NCBI GenBank assembly: GCA_001692895.1
Contig: KV748195.1
Span: forward strand, 2,294,001-2,358,000
From: Cenococcum geophilum 1.58
Taxonomy: Eukaryota > Ascomycota > Dothideomycetes > Gloniales > Gloniaceae
Direction: 5' to 3'
Length of the DNA: 64,000 nt
Of this stretch, positions 1-11,900 are shown one piece after another. The stretch's first letter is position 1. Every line of letters starts with the position of its first letter. The notes beneath the pieces were generated by a model. It had not been told where the DNA came from, ran no database searches, and saw nothing but the letters and a program-made list of their open reading frames with translations. The position numbers and the translations under genes are program-made.

Positions 1-659
1 CGACACTGTTCCCGAGTAGCCGGTTGCGCATCCCTTCTACGGAGCAGCAACCGGCGCAAGACTGGATACGCCTCAAAATTAAGAAGCCGAGACGGTCTGA
101 GGCCGGTACCAAGGGCAGCTGCCAGCAGATCTGGCTCAGCGCTGATTCCGAGGACTTGGACATCCATATGTCGTCGTTTTTGGACGGCGAATTCTATGCC
201 GCAGGCGGCTTCGTTGATCTTAGCGATATCCCAGATACGCCAGACAAAGTCACGTCCCCTAGCCATGTCACGGATATCATCGAGCAGAATACGAGAGAAT
301 TCCTAGCACTCGGATTGGGCGAAACAGTTCAGGCTGTGGGATCAGGGAGGGCACTTCTCCCTCGCCTGACTACCAATCTCCCGATCATGGCCAAGGCGGC
401 GTGGGATGATCTCTTCCCCTCCAAAACAAAGCTGCAGGAGCATAGCTCTCCAATCGCTGCTCGGCCGGTAGGTGATGATAGTGACGTGGCGGGAGGTGTC
501 TTCGTAAGCACCGGACATTACTTAGACGGGTTCGCATTAGGACCAGCAAGCGGTAAAGTCGTTTCCGAGCTCATCACAGGGCAATCACCTTCTGTAGATC
601 TCTCAAACTTCGGCTTCCCTAAGGCAGACGAAGAATCGGGAGATTCGCGCGACAACTAA
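1..659 (+). CDS. FAD-dependent oxidoreductase (DAO-type), C-terminal part, cut by window edge
   Basis: The frame is open from base 3 to a TAA at 657-659, so only the C-terminal ~218 residues are present. The protein resembles the C-terminal half of fungal DAO-fold flavoenzymes (sarcosine oxidase or fructosyl-amino-acid oxidase type), which oxidise secondary or amino-acid amines and release H2O2. Visible support: the segment HMSSFLDGEFYAAGGFVDLS, a later GRALLP stretch, and near the end the typical FAD-contacting block GHYLDGFALGPASGKVVSEL followed by a PSVDLSNF tail. In this family that block closes over the flavin. There is no C-terminal peroxisomal SKL-type signal; the end is acidic (KADEESGDSRDN). 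No intron is needed in the visible part. The first available in-frame start (TTG at 24) is not a real start. The substrate cannot be told from this fragment. Family assignment is from memory of the fold, not a search. Confidence 0.72.
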   Translation, partial: TLFPSSRLRIPSTEQQPAQDWIRLKIKKPRRSEAGTKGSCQQIWLSADSEDLDIHMSSFLDGEFYAAGGFVDLSDIPDTPDKVTSPSHVTDIIEQNTREFLALGLGETVQAVGSGRALLPRLTTNLPIMAKAAWDDLFPSKTKLQEHSSPIAARPVGDDSDVAGGVFVSTGHYLDGFALGPASGKVVSELITGQSPSVDLSNFGFPKADEESGDSRDN

Positions 660-1570
660 GATAAGGAATGAAAAAAATGGTAAATAAATATTAGATTGCA
701 TTTCCGAAGTTATCGCCCTTCAAACAGGCCTTTTTTGCATTTGAGCTCTCTTTTCTTTGGCTATATTCTTGAACCCTGGGCGGCCTGCAGCAGCCGTACG
801 TAATACCAGCACACTAGCCTTCGGTAGTGGTTGGTATCAGCAGAGCCGTATTATGGACTTCGACAACCCGACCCCACGTACGATCTTCAACCGCCACCAG
901 TCGCGCTTTGACTGCTTCACACCGGTCGAGCATTGCAAGGCCATCACTGGATGCATCCAAACGAAAGAGGAGGGCGAGCCCGATGTAGGCTACACTACAT
1001 ACGAAGTAGCTGATTAGTTGGGCAAGCAGCACGACCTATGTATTGTGGGACTGAAATAGCTGGGTTGCCAAAATCAGTTTCAATTATGCTCATTTCTAGG
1101 AAGAAGGGAGGCATATAGCAGGACTTGGAAAGACACAAGCACACGCTCGAGATTTTTACTAGGTATTTGAATAGATTTCGTGTCCACCCCCAAGCGGCGC
1201 GGCTCCAGTCGCCTACCCACAATGCCTTGCGATATTTCAGCCACTTATACTCCTTCCTGCCGTCAGTTGAAGCGGTTTTCTTATCTCTGTGCAATCATGC
1301 AGGGCATTCAGGTGCATCGCTGCATTCGCGTCATTCTCGAGACTGCGACAACGCCCCAATAGCATCGCCGCAGCCCCAACCCATGCGAAGGCTAGAGAAG
1401 CGGGGCGCGGGAAGGTCTATAATGCAACCGTGAAGTTCGCAGAATCGGCCAGCTTCCCGTCTTCCTCAGCCAGACGACTTCTATCCCAGCAAGCACGACA
1501 GTATCAAGCGAAGAAGCACCGAGAACAACGCAGCTCCGATTAACCAGAGACCTTAAACGCAGACACCACA
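660..1570. other. Intergenic stretch, no supported gene
   Basis: Ordinary base composition. Several short open frames exist on both strands, including a minus-strand 72-codon frame at 814-1032 that starts with a hydrophobic segment, but none has recognisable domains, intron support or neighbours in frame. The right end is probably promoter and 5' leader of the small gene at 1571: the bases just before that ATG read CACA, a favourable fungal start context. Confidence 0.5.
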
Positions 1571-1924
1571 ATGCCACCTACATCTCCTTTCATGGCCCTG
1601 TACGTCCCCTTCTCCTTCCTCTAGCTCGCAACACCCACCTCGCTGACCTCCCTCCTCCTTAGCATCTCCGCTCAAGCCCCAAGCCGCACTTTCATCCGCG
1701 CCCGCTCCACAACCACAAAGGCGCAGCCCTGGAAGTCCTTCTGGCCGCTCGACTCGGCGCGCTTCACGTCTGCGCAGCGTGCGCGCATGCCGTGGCTCGG
1801 CTCGCAGCAGAACTCGAGTGCGGCAAGCGCGGGTAAAGGGAAGGAGAAGCTATGCGCGCAGTGGGCGCATTTGGATCAGGAGGGGATTGTGAGGAGGGGT
1901 AGTTCGGGGAAGACGATCCCTTGA
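1571..1924 (+). CDS. Small two-exon gene, 96-residue basic protein of unknown function
   Basis: Exon 1 is 1571-1599 and exon 2 is 1663-1924 (TGA at 1922-1924). The 63-nt intron 1600-1662 starts GTACGT, has a CTGAC branch-like site at 1643-1647 and ends CTTAG. Reading through instead of splicing meets TAG in frame at once, which supports the intron. The joined frame gives 96 residues beginning MPPTSPFMALISAQAPSRTF. The first ~35 residues are rich in Arg, Ser and Thr with no acidic residue (RTFIRARSTTTKAQPWK), as in mitochondrial presequences. They are followed by a WKSFWPLDSARF / MPWLGSQQ core and a Lys-rich then basic tail. I do not recognise the family. Mitochondrial targeting is inference from composition. 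A conserved small fungal protein is the most likely reading; a chance spliced frame cannot be excluded. Confidence 0.55.
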
Positions 1925-3436
1925 GGAGCAGGAGCAGGAGGGACTGGAAATGGCTGGTGTGACGAGGAGAGTGAAAGGGAGGCTGCTAGGGAGGATCGTG
2001 GTGGGCTTTGGGAGGGTTCTGGCTCTGCATGTGGGTTTTTAGTTGTAATAGTTTTTGCTGTTCTAATATTTTTTTATCATTATTTGGTTTGGAATGCGTT
2101 TCGTTGTTTTCGGAGCCACCGGGGCAAAGAAGTTGCTCGCTCCCGTCGTTATCAGTGATAGTGCTGGCAAGATCGTAAATAAAAAAGTCAACCTATAGCA
2201 TTGATATTAGCAAGTAATGGATATGGCAATTACCATAAGAGCAAAAATTAGTAGTCATTCATACAGCGAAATGGTATAATTAACAATGATTAAAAAATAG
2301 GTCCTGACAGCCAGCTATTCTTTAATTGTGCGGTAACCGTTGGAATTTTAGTAACTTGAGATGTAGATGGTGGTGCATGCCTCTCGTCATTAATTTAATG
2401 TCCACCCGGTTAGAGGTCTCAGTTGTCAGACCGAGGAAAATTCGCTCAACGATAAGTGCGTTGTGATATATGCACAACGCGCATCAAAGCTCCATCGCAC
2501 CTTCGTTTGCCGCCCTGAGTTAAGTATGACCTGATTCTCACAGCGATAGGGGTGGCAAGGCACACAGCAACAGGACAAATCGATGACGCACCCCGGGTTG
2601 CTCAGCTCAGCCTTGTGCTGGCTGCAGGAGGGCATCGACTTTTGTTAGAGCACGGCGGGTGCAGGTGATCTATCTGATCGCATCGTTTGACTTCCACCCT
2701 AGACTGTGCATCAAGCTTGGCAACTTTAGCTGGCTGCCGTATTTGCAACACTGCCAATTACACCACACGGTTAGAATCTCGGCGACCAAAAGGACATATG
2801 ATACTCTGGAAAAGGCAACAAGGCTGCAGCTGAAGCAAGGAATAGTTGGCGTGGAGAGTCATCTGTGCGGGATATCATCTTTGGATTCCGCTACAGCGCG
2901 ACGCTGAAGTTTTCACCAAACCCATGTCAGCAGAGGTGCAGTTCGAATTGGTGTTAGGGCGGCCAACCACCTTTTAGTGAACCTTATGCAGGGGGCCGAA
3001 TATGCGGCCTTGCCACTCACCCAATGAAAAGCCTATCTGATTCTGCACGCCTCTCATATTTCTGCGGGAGTTGAAATTTTTCGCCTGACAGCCTTGTGTG
3101 GCGCTGCCAGCAAAAGCTTTGAGAACATGTTGTCATCGATAGCTAGCTCGAAAGAATTCCAGCCATCCAACAACAGATTCAGCCTTCTTACACGCACCAA
3201 ACTTAGCAGGCAACCAGCGACCGCACTGACGATTTTGTCTACAGCACAGCCCTAGCCAGAACCATGTCCATCTATCACTTAAAAAGGAAGGTCGTTTGGC
3301 AGCTTTGCAAGATGCACCTCTGTCCATTCTTGTTGCATTAAAGCCGTAGCTTATATCCTTTCATTGTATGCTGTGATTAAAGCTTCAAGCTATCTTGCAC
3401 CACACTCTATCCTACTATTGAGCGACTGTAAACGAC
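1925..3436. other. Intergenic stretch upstream of the permease gene
   Basis: No gene is supported. The short open frames here (for example 2426-2635 minus, 2659-2907 plus, 3133-3327 minus) lack domains, and their lengths are expected by chance in DNA of this composition. The last 300 bases are the likely permease promoter. They contain three HGATAR sequences (3137-3142; 3272-3277 and 3390-3395 on the minus strand), the motif bound by fungal nitrogen GATA factors, and an AT-rich TTATATCC near 3350. That density is not clearly above chance. Confidence 0.4.
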
Positions 3437-5235
3437 ATGACTACCATCCCACCAAAGATAGAAAAGGCGACAAGGACAGAGGTGGTGTTTGACGATAGCG
3501 CAAGCGACGATGCTATTCTTGAGGGGCTCGGGTATCAGAAAGGTTGGCTTATTTTATTTTAACTCATTAATTGCAAGAAGCAACACCCTACTAACCGGTG
3601 TTGTACATTGAGTAGAGCTCAAACGCAGCTTTGGTCTACTCGGCATGATTGGATTCAGTTTCAGCATCGTTACGAGCTGGGCGGCTTTGGGTGGTGTTCT
3701 TATTGTTGGCATAGGAACTGGGGGCCCGCCAGTGATGATCTGGAGCTGGATTGGCATTTGCATTGTTACGCTAGCTGTCGCTTACTCTATGGCGGAGATG
3801 TGTAGCGCATATCCCGTTGCTGGCGGCCAATACTCTTGGGTAGCTATCCTAGCACCAAGGCAATGGGCCCGAGGCTTATCTTACATCTGCGGTTGGTTTA
3901 TGCTTACCGGTTAGTAGCGGGCAGTTTCCGACAGATCGGGATCTGTCAGACCTTATTCTTATGCTGATTGCTGTGGATAGGAATGCTAGCCATGGGAGCT
4001 GTGAACAACTTCGTCACCGCCAATTTCGTCTTGGGTATAAGCACGTTTCAACATCCCGGCTATACAATTAAGAGATGGCACACTGTTCTTGCGGCCTACC
4101 TAGTTTGTCTCATGGCCACCTGCCTAAATATCTGGCTCCCCCATCTTCTAGATAGAATATCCCGCGGGGTTCTTCTCCTCAACATTTTCTCTTTTGTTAC
4201 AATCGTGGTCACCATCCTTGCTTGCAACAACCATAAGCAACCAGCAAGTTTCGTTTTCAAGGACTTTCAAAACTTCACGGGGTTCAATAACTCTTATGCG
4301 GCCATTCTTGGAATTCTGCAAAGCGCATTTGGAATGTGTTGTTACGATGCACCAGCACATATGACGGAGGAAATGAAGAATGCTCGCAAAGATGCACCGA
4401 AGGCCATCGTTCTGGCTGTTTATATTGGTGCTATCACCGGATTTATTTTCCTTGTCACTTTGTGTTTCTGCATTGGAGATATTGAAACGACAGCTACCAC
4501 TCCGACGGGGTTACCTATCCTTCAAATCTTCTATGATTCTACTCATTCCATACACGGCGCTTCTGCCCTAGCTGCTCTTTTTCCTTTACTTGGCGTCTTT
4601 TGTGCGTTCTCTCTTATGGCAGAAGGCTCGCGCGTGATTTTCGCCTTCGCTAGGGATAATGGTCTGCCTTTCTCATCTCTACTCAACAAAGTAGAACCAA
4701 AGAAGAAGGTTCCGGTCTACGCGATCCTCGTGGCGGCAACCGTTCAGCTTGCGCTGAATTCTATCTATTTTGGCACTTTAACTGGGTTCAACACAATTAT
4801 TTCCATCTCCACGGCTGGATTCTGTGAGTGTGACTTCTAATTTTTGAATGTAGATTCGCAGCTTCCCACTAATTACAAATGATTCTAGATCTCTCATATG
4901 CAATGCCCCTCATTGCTCGGATCCTCTCCCGCTTGGTGGGCCAACACACTCGGCTTGAAGGCCCTTACTCTCTCGGACGATACAGCTTGCCCCTCAATAT
5001 AGTTGGCTTCCTCTTTCTGGCTTTCGCATGTATCTCGTTCAATTTTCCCGCCCTCAAACCGGTCAACCGTGAGACCATGAACTATACCTGTGCTGCTATC
5101 AGCGTTGTGATGTTCATAAGCCTCGTCACATGGCTGACAACCGGAAGAGCACAGTTCGCGGGGCCACAGGCGGGCCGTCTGATACATTTAAGAAACGATG
5201 CGAGGCCGGATTACGCGCCAGAGGAGAGCGCTTAA
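3437..5235 (+). CDS. Amino-acid/GABA/choline permease, APC superfamily (fungal ACT family)
   Basis: Four exons, 3437-3542, 3616-3909, 3981-4823 and 4889-5235, give 529 residues, the usual length of the family. Introns are 73, 71 and 65 nt. Donors are GTTGGC, GTTAGT and GTGAGT, all acceptors are TAG, and CTAAC/CTGAT/CTAAT branch-like sites are present. Each codon split by an intron restores the family sequence (for example ELKRSFGLLGMIGFSF at residues 36-51). The protein is a multi-span plasma-membrane transporter that imports amino acids, GABA or choline with protons. Signatures seen: GMIGFSFSIVTSWAALGG in the first membrane span, AEMCSAYPVAGGQYSW at ~95-110, the cytosolic AHMTEEMKNARKDAPKAI loop in exon 3, and NRETMNYTCAAISVV before the last span. 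It is the last host gene before the repeat island, which begins ~690 bp downstream. The N-terminus is hydrophilic and acidic, as usual. The substrate cannot be fixed from sequence; GABA or another amino acid is the commonest role. Confidence 0.88.
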
Positions 5236-5921
5236 GGTCGCCAGTAGGCCACAGCTCATGGGTGCCTCTCTACACTTCCTTGCAGAGCACTAAGAAGGGG
5301 CGTCTCCAGTTTTATCCCTGTCACCATCTGCACCCATGACTAGGTGCGATCTCAAAGTCGTGCCGAGCCCCGTAAATAATGCGATGTATAGTTTTCAGCG
5401 AAATTGGATATCTGGGGCATTTCTGAGGGCAGTTTTCCGTACATTGATTCTTCAAGAATGATTTGGTTCAGATATAGATGGCTTAGACTTCCAGGGCTGT
5501 TTAGGTATAGAAAAAGACTCGACTAATTAGTTGAAGTCCCTTGGATTGAAAACGCAGTGCAACTAATGTACAAGCTTCTACGTCGCTGTTAAGGGAAGTG
5601 TTGTTTCTCAGTGTTGCGCCTGTTATTGATATTTAAGAGGGCCTTGCGCCTGGAGCGGTAGACGCTTTGATCAGCTTATGCACAGACCCACCTTATGTAT
5701 ACTCATAAAATCTGAAAATTATTCAGGGTACGTTCGGTTGCAAATCGGCTCCATATCATATCTATTTAATCTATGCGCCCCCTAGTGTCGCCCGTTTTAT
5801 AATTAGTGGCGGCTACTACCGTGGCTCATTTAAATCTATAATTGAGTCGACCGTTCGGCAAGCCTCCAGATAAGGTGTGAGGTGAGGATGTGGATGGGGA
5901 GTCCAATTGATAGAACAATAG
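5236..5921. other. 3' flank of the permease gene and transition into the repeat island
   Basis: No gene seen. Base composition drifts from ordinary to AT-rich along this stretch. AATAAT near 5374 is a possible poly(A) signal for the permease. There is no LTR, TIR or coding remnant before the LTR-like start at 5922. The five bases before that start are AATAG. Confidence 0.4.
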
Positions 5922-6139
5922 TGTAAGGGATATTATTGCGGGACACCTCGGGTTGCCCTCAGGACAACCCCCGGACGCCCCTCGGATGGTCGCCGGTTAC
6001 GTGCCGGAGGCACGTGCCCGTAGTATATAGTCTCCACGATCCCAGAGGCCTTACCTCCTTAAGGATTCGTCTCTCTCACCAATCTATCCTGTTCCTACAA
6101 TTGTGCCTTATAGCCCCCTGTCTATAAAGTCCCCTCACA
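5922..6139 (+). repeat. Putative 5' LTR of element C
   Basis: The segment begins TGTAAGGG and ends CCCCTCACA, giving short inverted LTR termini (TG...CA). Its first half is clearly less AT-rich than the DNA that follows. It precedes a plus-strand gag-like frame that starts with an ATG at 6254. No second copy of this LTR occurs in the window, so the call rests on termini and position only. No clear primer-binding site is visible. Confidence 0.5.
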
Positions 6140-8584
6140 TTTAAATCCTTCCTACTCCTTTTTAGAAGGGCAGTTGGCTTTAAGGACCAAATTATTTGTT
6201 TATATCTTTTGTTTATAACTACTATCCTCCCCTAAAATCTCGCGATAACCTAAATGGAAACTCCATGGGCACTTTATAGAAAGCTATTACGCCAAGACAA
6301 AAAGGTCCCTTTAATAGCTAGAGATTGTAATAATATAACCCTCTAGGTAAGACGGCCGAATAAGCCCTAATACCTAGATGCTCTAGGAGCTTAAAGACTT
6401 TTATACACCTATAATTACCGCTAAAAAAAAAAGATACCCTTTATAAGGGTTATAACACTACTAGAAAGCAACTAAAGCCCCTTTAGCCCTACCTAGGCTA
6501 ATTAGAAGATTAAGTGCTAGAGGTAACTTTAAGATCTTCCTCTAAGCTAGAAATACTAGAGAAATATACTAATATATTTAACTAGGGACCTAACTAAAAC
6601 CCTCCTAGAAGACCACTGGCCTATAATTAGTATAGTAGCGATATATAGACTACTTATAAGCTAAGTAGGCCTACCCCTTTAGGTAATCTAACCTAACTAC
6701 TAACCTAAAACCTAAGCCTTGTTAGGAAATCTATACTAGCTACTAATACTAATACTACCTTTATAGCTAAAGCTTCTATAAGGCTAAGGTTAAAAAGTTA
6801 AAAGCCCTAAATTAATTATCTTTAAGATAGATATTAGGAAGCTACTATAAGGCTTTTAGAAGCTATATAGGAAGGAGCTACTAATAAATATATTAAAAAC
6901 CTTTAGGGGTAGGTCTAGATCTAGTAGAGCTTAATTTAGGCTAGATAAAATCTTTTATAACCTAGCTAAGGCTAAGGGCTTTTTAGAAGCTACTTAGTAC
7001 TTACCTAAAAAGGTATAAAAGACTTAAAAAGGTATCTACGCTATAAATAGAAAAAGGATATAGACTAACTAGTTAAGGCCTTTAATAGTTTAAAACTCCG
7101 CATAGACCTAACGCCTAATAGCTGGACGATTGGGTTTGTAAGGTAAATAACTTTTTTAAGATGCTAATAATATAAGATAATACCAAAGAGCGTATATAAT
7201 AGATTATTAGTAAAATTAATAACCAATTACTAAACGAGATTATACTTAATTAGCTTAATAAAGAGCAAATTACTATATAGCTATAGCTGTAAACCTTTCT
7301 AAAGAAGTAGACTTAAGATCTATATATTATGTAATATAATAATATAGAGCTATTTTAGAATAGGACATAGCTTAACCGCTATAACTTTTACCAGTTTATA
7401 AACTTTATAGAAACTTATACTTAATAGATAAATCTAAAGTCCTTTAAAAATAAGAACGGTAGTATTTATAAAAAAGAGAAGATTAGGTTTATCTAGGCTA
7501 AAATTAAGCTAGTAATTTATAATAAAATAAAGTGTATAGGAGCCCTATTGCGGATTACTATATATATAGATTTTAAATAAGCGGTTCTAAATACTAAAGA
7601 CGTGATAAGGAACTAGACCTCTTCCAGTAGGAAGCTAAGGGGTTACTAAAAGCATAAATACTTTAATAGTAATATAGGTCAGACCTAACCTTTAAAGAAG
7701 CCGTTCTTAAAGAGAACTTTAAAAGGGTTAAAGTTAGGGGACTTAAGTAATAGGAAAGACTCCTAGGGCTAACCTAATACCTATTTCGCGCCTTTATGAA
7801 AACACTCTAAAAAGTTAAGAAAAAACTCTAAAGGTAGATTTTATTAGAAAAATAAGTAGGGTAATAACCGTACTAACAATCTAAAAAAAAAGCCCTAGTT
7901 ATAGACCTTTTTTAGCTATAACTAGGGCAAGATACAGAAAAAGAAACTCTTTATATTGCTATTAAGCTAAAAATAACACTTCCTATAGGTAAGGTATGTT
8001 AGTTTTAAGCACTATATAATAGCGGTACTAAAATTAATCTTATATAATATAATTTAGTAAAAGAGTATAAACTTATCCTATTATAAAGGTGCAGAAACCT
8101 ATTATAGGCTTTCTAAATAAGCATCGAATTAAACTATATAGTGCCTATAAGCTTATAGTATTAGTAGCCAATATATATAACTGCACTAAGGTAGTTAGCC
8201 CGCAACCCTACTAGGTAGCTAACTTTGTAGGTTATAACTTTATCCTTAGATACCCTTAGTTTATAGAAGTAGATTTTAAGATATACTTTAAAATAGGAGC
8301 CTTTAAATAGTGGAATAATAAAGATTTGGGAGGGCCTATATTACTAATAAGCTTAAAGGACATCCTAGAGAATATAGCCCTAGATAAAATAGTATACACT
8401 TTATACCTAAAGGAGTATTAAATATAACCCCTATTTAATAGTAAGATAGGTATAGAGCCTAGTATAGATAATAACCCCTTTATAATAGAGACCCTATAGA
8501 GAACTGCTAGATAGGTCGCAAAGATATTATAGGGAGGCGGCGATCTTAAAGATCTTATAAGATACTTTAACTATTATAGGTTAC
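6140..8584 (+). pseudogene. Element C gag and protease remnant, RIP-degraded
   Basis: A plus-strand coding frame with many TAA/TAG stops begins with METPWALYRK at 6254. Near 8009-8044 it reads ALYNSGTKINLI, where N-S-G (8018-8026) is the retropepsin D-S/T-G active site with Asp changed to Asn by a G-to-A change, as RIP produces. The following residues (VKEYK, then VANFVGYNFILRYP) fit a retroviral-type aspartic protease fold. The frame continues across the A1 insertion at 28464 and the B1 insertion at 36892 (RELQDLLNNNIENKYIRHIA after removal of both insertions and reading stops as Gln). No reverse transcriptase was found for C. Confidence 0.6.
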
Positions 8585-8954
8585 TATTACGGAGTAAGTA
8601 TAAGCGGCGATAATATATAGTAAGGTGGATATTATTAAGCTATATACATAAACTGTATAAGGAGGTTAAGACGTTGCGTAAGAAACGAAGGTAGGAAAAT
8701 GGGAAGAAAGGGTATATATTATAGACTTAGTTGTTTATTTAATACGTATATAAAGTAGAATAGGATTTAGGTAGTAGTCCTAGCAGAACTTAGTAGGATT
8801 TAGTAGAACTTAGTAAAATATAGTAAAATGCGGCAGGTTACCGTCAGATTACTATAAATTACTATTAGATTGCCGTCTTATAGTTAGTCTTTAGTTACTA
8901 AGTTAGTGGAAATAGGTAGATGTGTATAAGGTATTATAGGGGTATCCTATAATA
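8585..8954 (-). repeat. LTR of A1, left copy
   Basis: Starts TATTACGGAG (RIP form of TGTTACGGAG), ends CCTATAATA (RIP form of CCTATAACA), 370 bp. It matches the LTRs at 13332-13691, 18921-19280 and 28109-28458. The inner edge is followed by GTACCCCCCCTTTAA, which on the minus strand is a polypurine tract abutting the 3' LTR. The interior holds ~10-bp degenerate tandem units built on GCAGAACTTAG and ATTGCCGTTA. Confidence 0.85.
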
Positions 8955-11900
8955 GTACCCCCCCTTTAAACTTAAGCTTCTGCAAGATAGGGCTATAGTA
9001 GTTTTAGGTAGAGTTTATAAAAGTCTTCTATAGCTTATATAAGTTCTATAGAGTTAATAGGTTCCTATAAAAGCTTAATAAAGCCTCTCTATTTCGTAAA
9101 ATATATATATTAGCGTTTCCGTTTATTATACTTAATATTATTAATTCTTTTAATAAAGTACTTATTCCTACCATCTACTTTAACTAGTAGGGAAGGGTTT
9201 TATATCTATTTAGGTAAGGCGTCTAATGCAAGAGTAATAGGGTAAAGGACTAACGTATAGAATATAGGGTGGATTTTAACCGTATTAGGGAGCTTTAGTT
9301 AGTAGGCGTAAGAGAAGATAACCTTTTTAACCTTATAAGGGCTAGCGTTCTTCTAATTAAGCTTTTTAGCAGGTTGTTTTGTGTTTAGATTTCTTATATT
9401 TAGCTAGATAAAGTTACTAATTTAGTAAGCCAGTGCTAGGGTTTATTTCTTATTTACTACGGCTTTATAAATAGATTAAGCCTATATTATTTCGTTAGTA
9501 AGGAACTGTTATAATTCTTCTATCTTCTCTATAAATTTATTTACTTTTATAACTTATAAGGCGTAATAAGTAGGGCAAGAAACATTACCAAAGGGTTTAA
9601 AACCTATTTGTGAATACTAGCTATAGTTAGCTAGGAATAGGGAGACCTTTATAGTTTCCGAGATAGAATCATTTATAGTAAACTTAGTAAATATAAGCTA
9701 GTTAATTTAGTTATCTTATAAGTACGACGTATATATTTAAATATACTATTCTATTATAGCATTTATACGTTCTATTTAGCTATCTGTTTCTAGGTGGTAT
9801 ACTATAAATAATAGTGCTTTAATACGGAGTTAGGTAGTTAGTTTTTTCTAAAATATAGAGATAAACTAGCTACCTTTATTGGAGATAATTGTTTTAGGGA
9901 GTCTGTGAAGTTTCTATACGTAATTTAGAAATAGTTAGGCAATAGTAGGTGTTAACATATTCGGGCAGGCGATTAAATATCTTATCTTAAATAGTTAGTC
10001 TATAACTACTATAATATTTATATAGCTCTTACTTATAGGGAAGTTAATAATAAAGTTAATTAAAATATCCTTCTATCTTCGGTCTGGAATAGGTAGTAGC
10101 TTTAGAAGGCCGTTATACGTCTTACGCAAAGCTTTAGCTCGTCGGTAGATATAGTAGCTAGAGATATACCTTTATATTATATTATATATATTTAGCTAAT
10201 AGTATTCTTATTAAAGCAGTTCTAGGGGTTTTCCTTAGCCTAGGTGGCTAGCTACTAGTTAATTAAATATATGTTTAAGGAGCTTAAGTTTATTATAGTT
10301 AGGTATAACTAGGCGGTTCTAATAATATAAGCGGTTTCCGCAGGCTTTATATTTACTTAAAGAAATCCTTTTTAAGCGTCTAACGCTATCTTATATTAGC
10401 TTAAGCGTCTCTTAAATAAACTTATTATTTAGGTATTTATTAACTATAATTTAATTAATTAATTAATTAGTTATTTTAAGGACGTATACCGTAAGATCTT
10501 TAGTAAAAGGGTTAAATAGTTTAGGGCGAAGTAGGGTCTAATTTTGGTAAGAGCGCGCTTCTTTTAGGGCTAGCGCGTCTTGCGAGCGTTAGGTTAGGGT
10601 ATTAGGCTTTAAACCTTAAACACCTAGGTAATACGTAATTAAGAATTGGAAATAAGATAGATATTCTAACTAGTGGGCCTAATAATAACTTAGCTGTTTT
10701 ATGGTTGTAAAGTATTATAGGTTCTTATAGTTGCTAAGGACCTTAATTAGAAATTCAGCGCTTTCTAGTTTAGGTTACTATTACTTAAAGCATCTAATAA
10801 TGGCTAGCAATTCTTTATTATAGATCTCGTAATTATATTTAGTAGGGCTTAATTACTTAAAAAAGTATACCATAGGGTATAATACTCCTTTATTATATTA
10901 AGATAGAATGCCTCTAGTAACCTAATTAGATAAGTCAGCTTTTATAACACTTATTTGTTTTAGGTTAAAGTATTAGAATATAAGTGCAGTAGTAAATATA
11001 ACCTTTAGGTAAGTAAAGGCCTTTTTATATTCCTTATTAAAGATAAAGGCTTTATCCTCTTAGGTTAAAGCTATAAGGGGTAAAACCAGGGCGGAGAAGT
11101 TATTAATAAACCGTTAGTAGAAATTGGCGAATCTTATAAAGGCTTTTACATCCTTAATATTCTTAGGGTTTTACTAGTTTATAATTACTTTAACTTTCTT
11201 TAGGTCTATTTATATGCTATTTATAGAAATAAGAAGCCTAAGGTATAGGACTTCTATTTTATAGAATTTGTATTTATCTATATTTAATTATAAACTAGCT
11301 CCTTATAGGGCTTATAAAATAAGGTTAATGTATTTCCGGTATTTGGTTAGGTTATTACTATATATTAGGATATCGTTAATATAAATAGTATAGAAGATAT
11401 CTAGGTAGGGATATAGGGTGTTATTTATATAATATTAAAATAAGCTTAAAGCGTTTATAAGGCTAAAGGGTATTACTAAGTGCTTAAATAATCTATATTG
11501 GGTACGAAATATAGTAAGCTATTTATCTCCTTTTATAATACAGAGGCGGTTAAATATAGAGATAATATTAAGCTTCGTGTAGAAGCGAGCCTTACTTAAT
11601 TAGTTTAGCGTCTCTTATATTAGCGGGATTGGATACTAGTTCTTAATAGTAATAGCGTTAAGAGCTTAGTAGTCTATATAAAAGTGTAGTCCGCCGCCTA
11701 GTTTCTTAATAAAGATTACTAGTGCGGCTATAGGTAAAGAGCTTGCTCTAATAAATCCTTTACTTAGGTTCTCGTCTAAATACTTCTATAGTACTTAGAG
11801 TTCGTTTTAGGATATCCTATATAGGGGTCCAAATCTAGGCTACTTTCTTCTTTAAGTATAATCTTATAATCGTATAATCGGTATTCTAGTAGCTTATTAG

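Noticed and set aside
814..1032. Minus-strand 72-codon frame with a hydrophobic N-terminus
   Set aside because: No domain, splice support or homologue recognised; length is within chance for this composition.
5936..6127. 63-codon plus-strand frame
   Set aside because: Lies within the putative C LTR.
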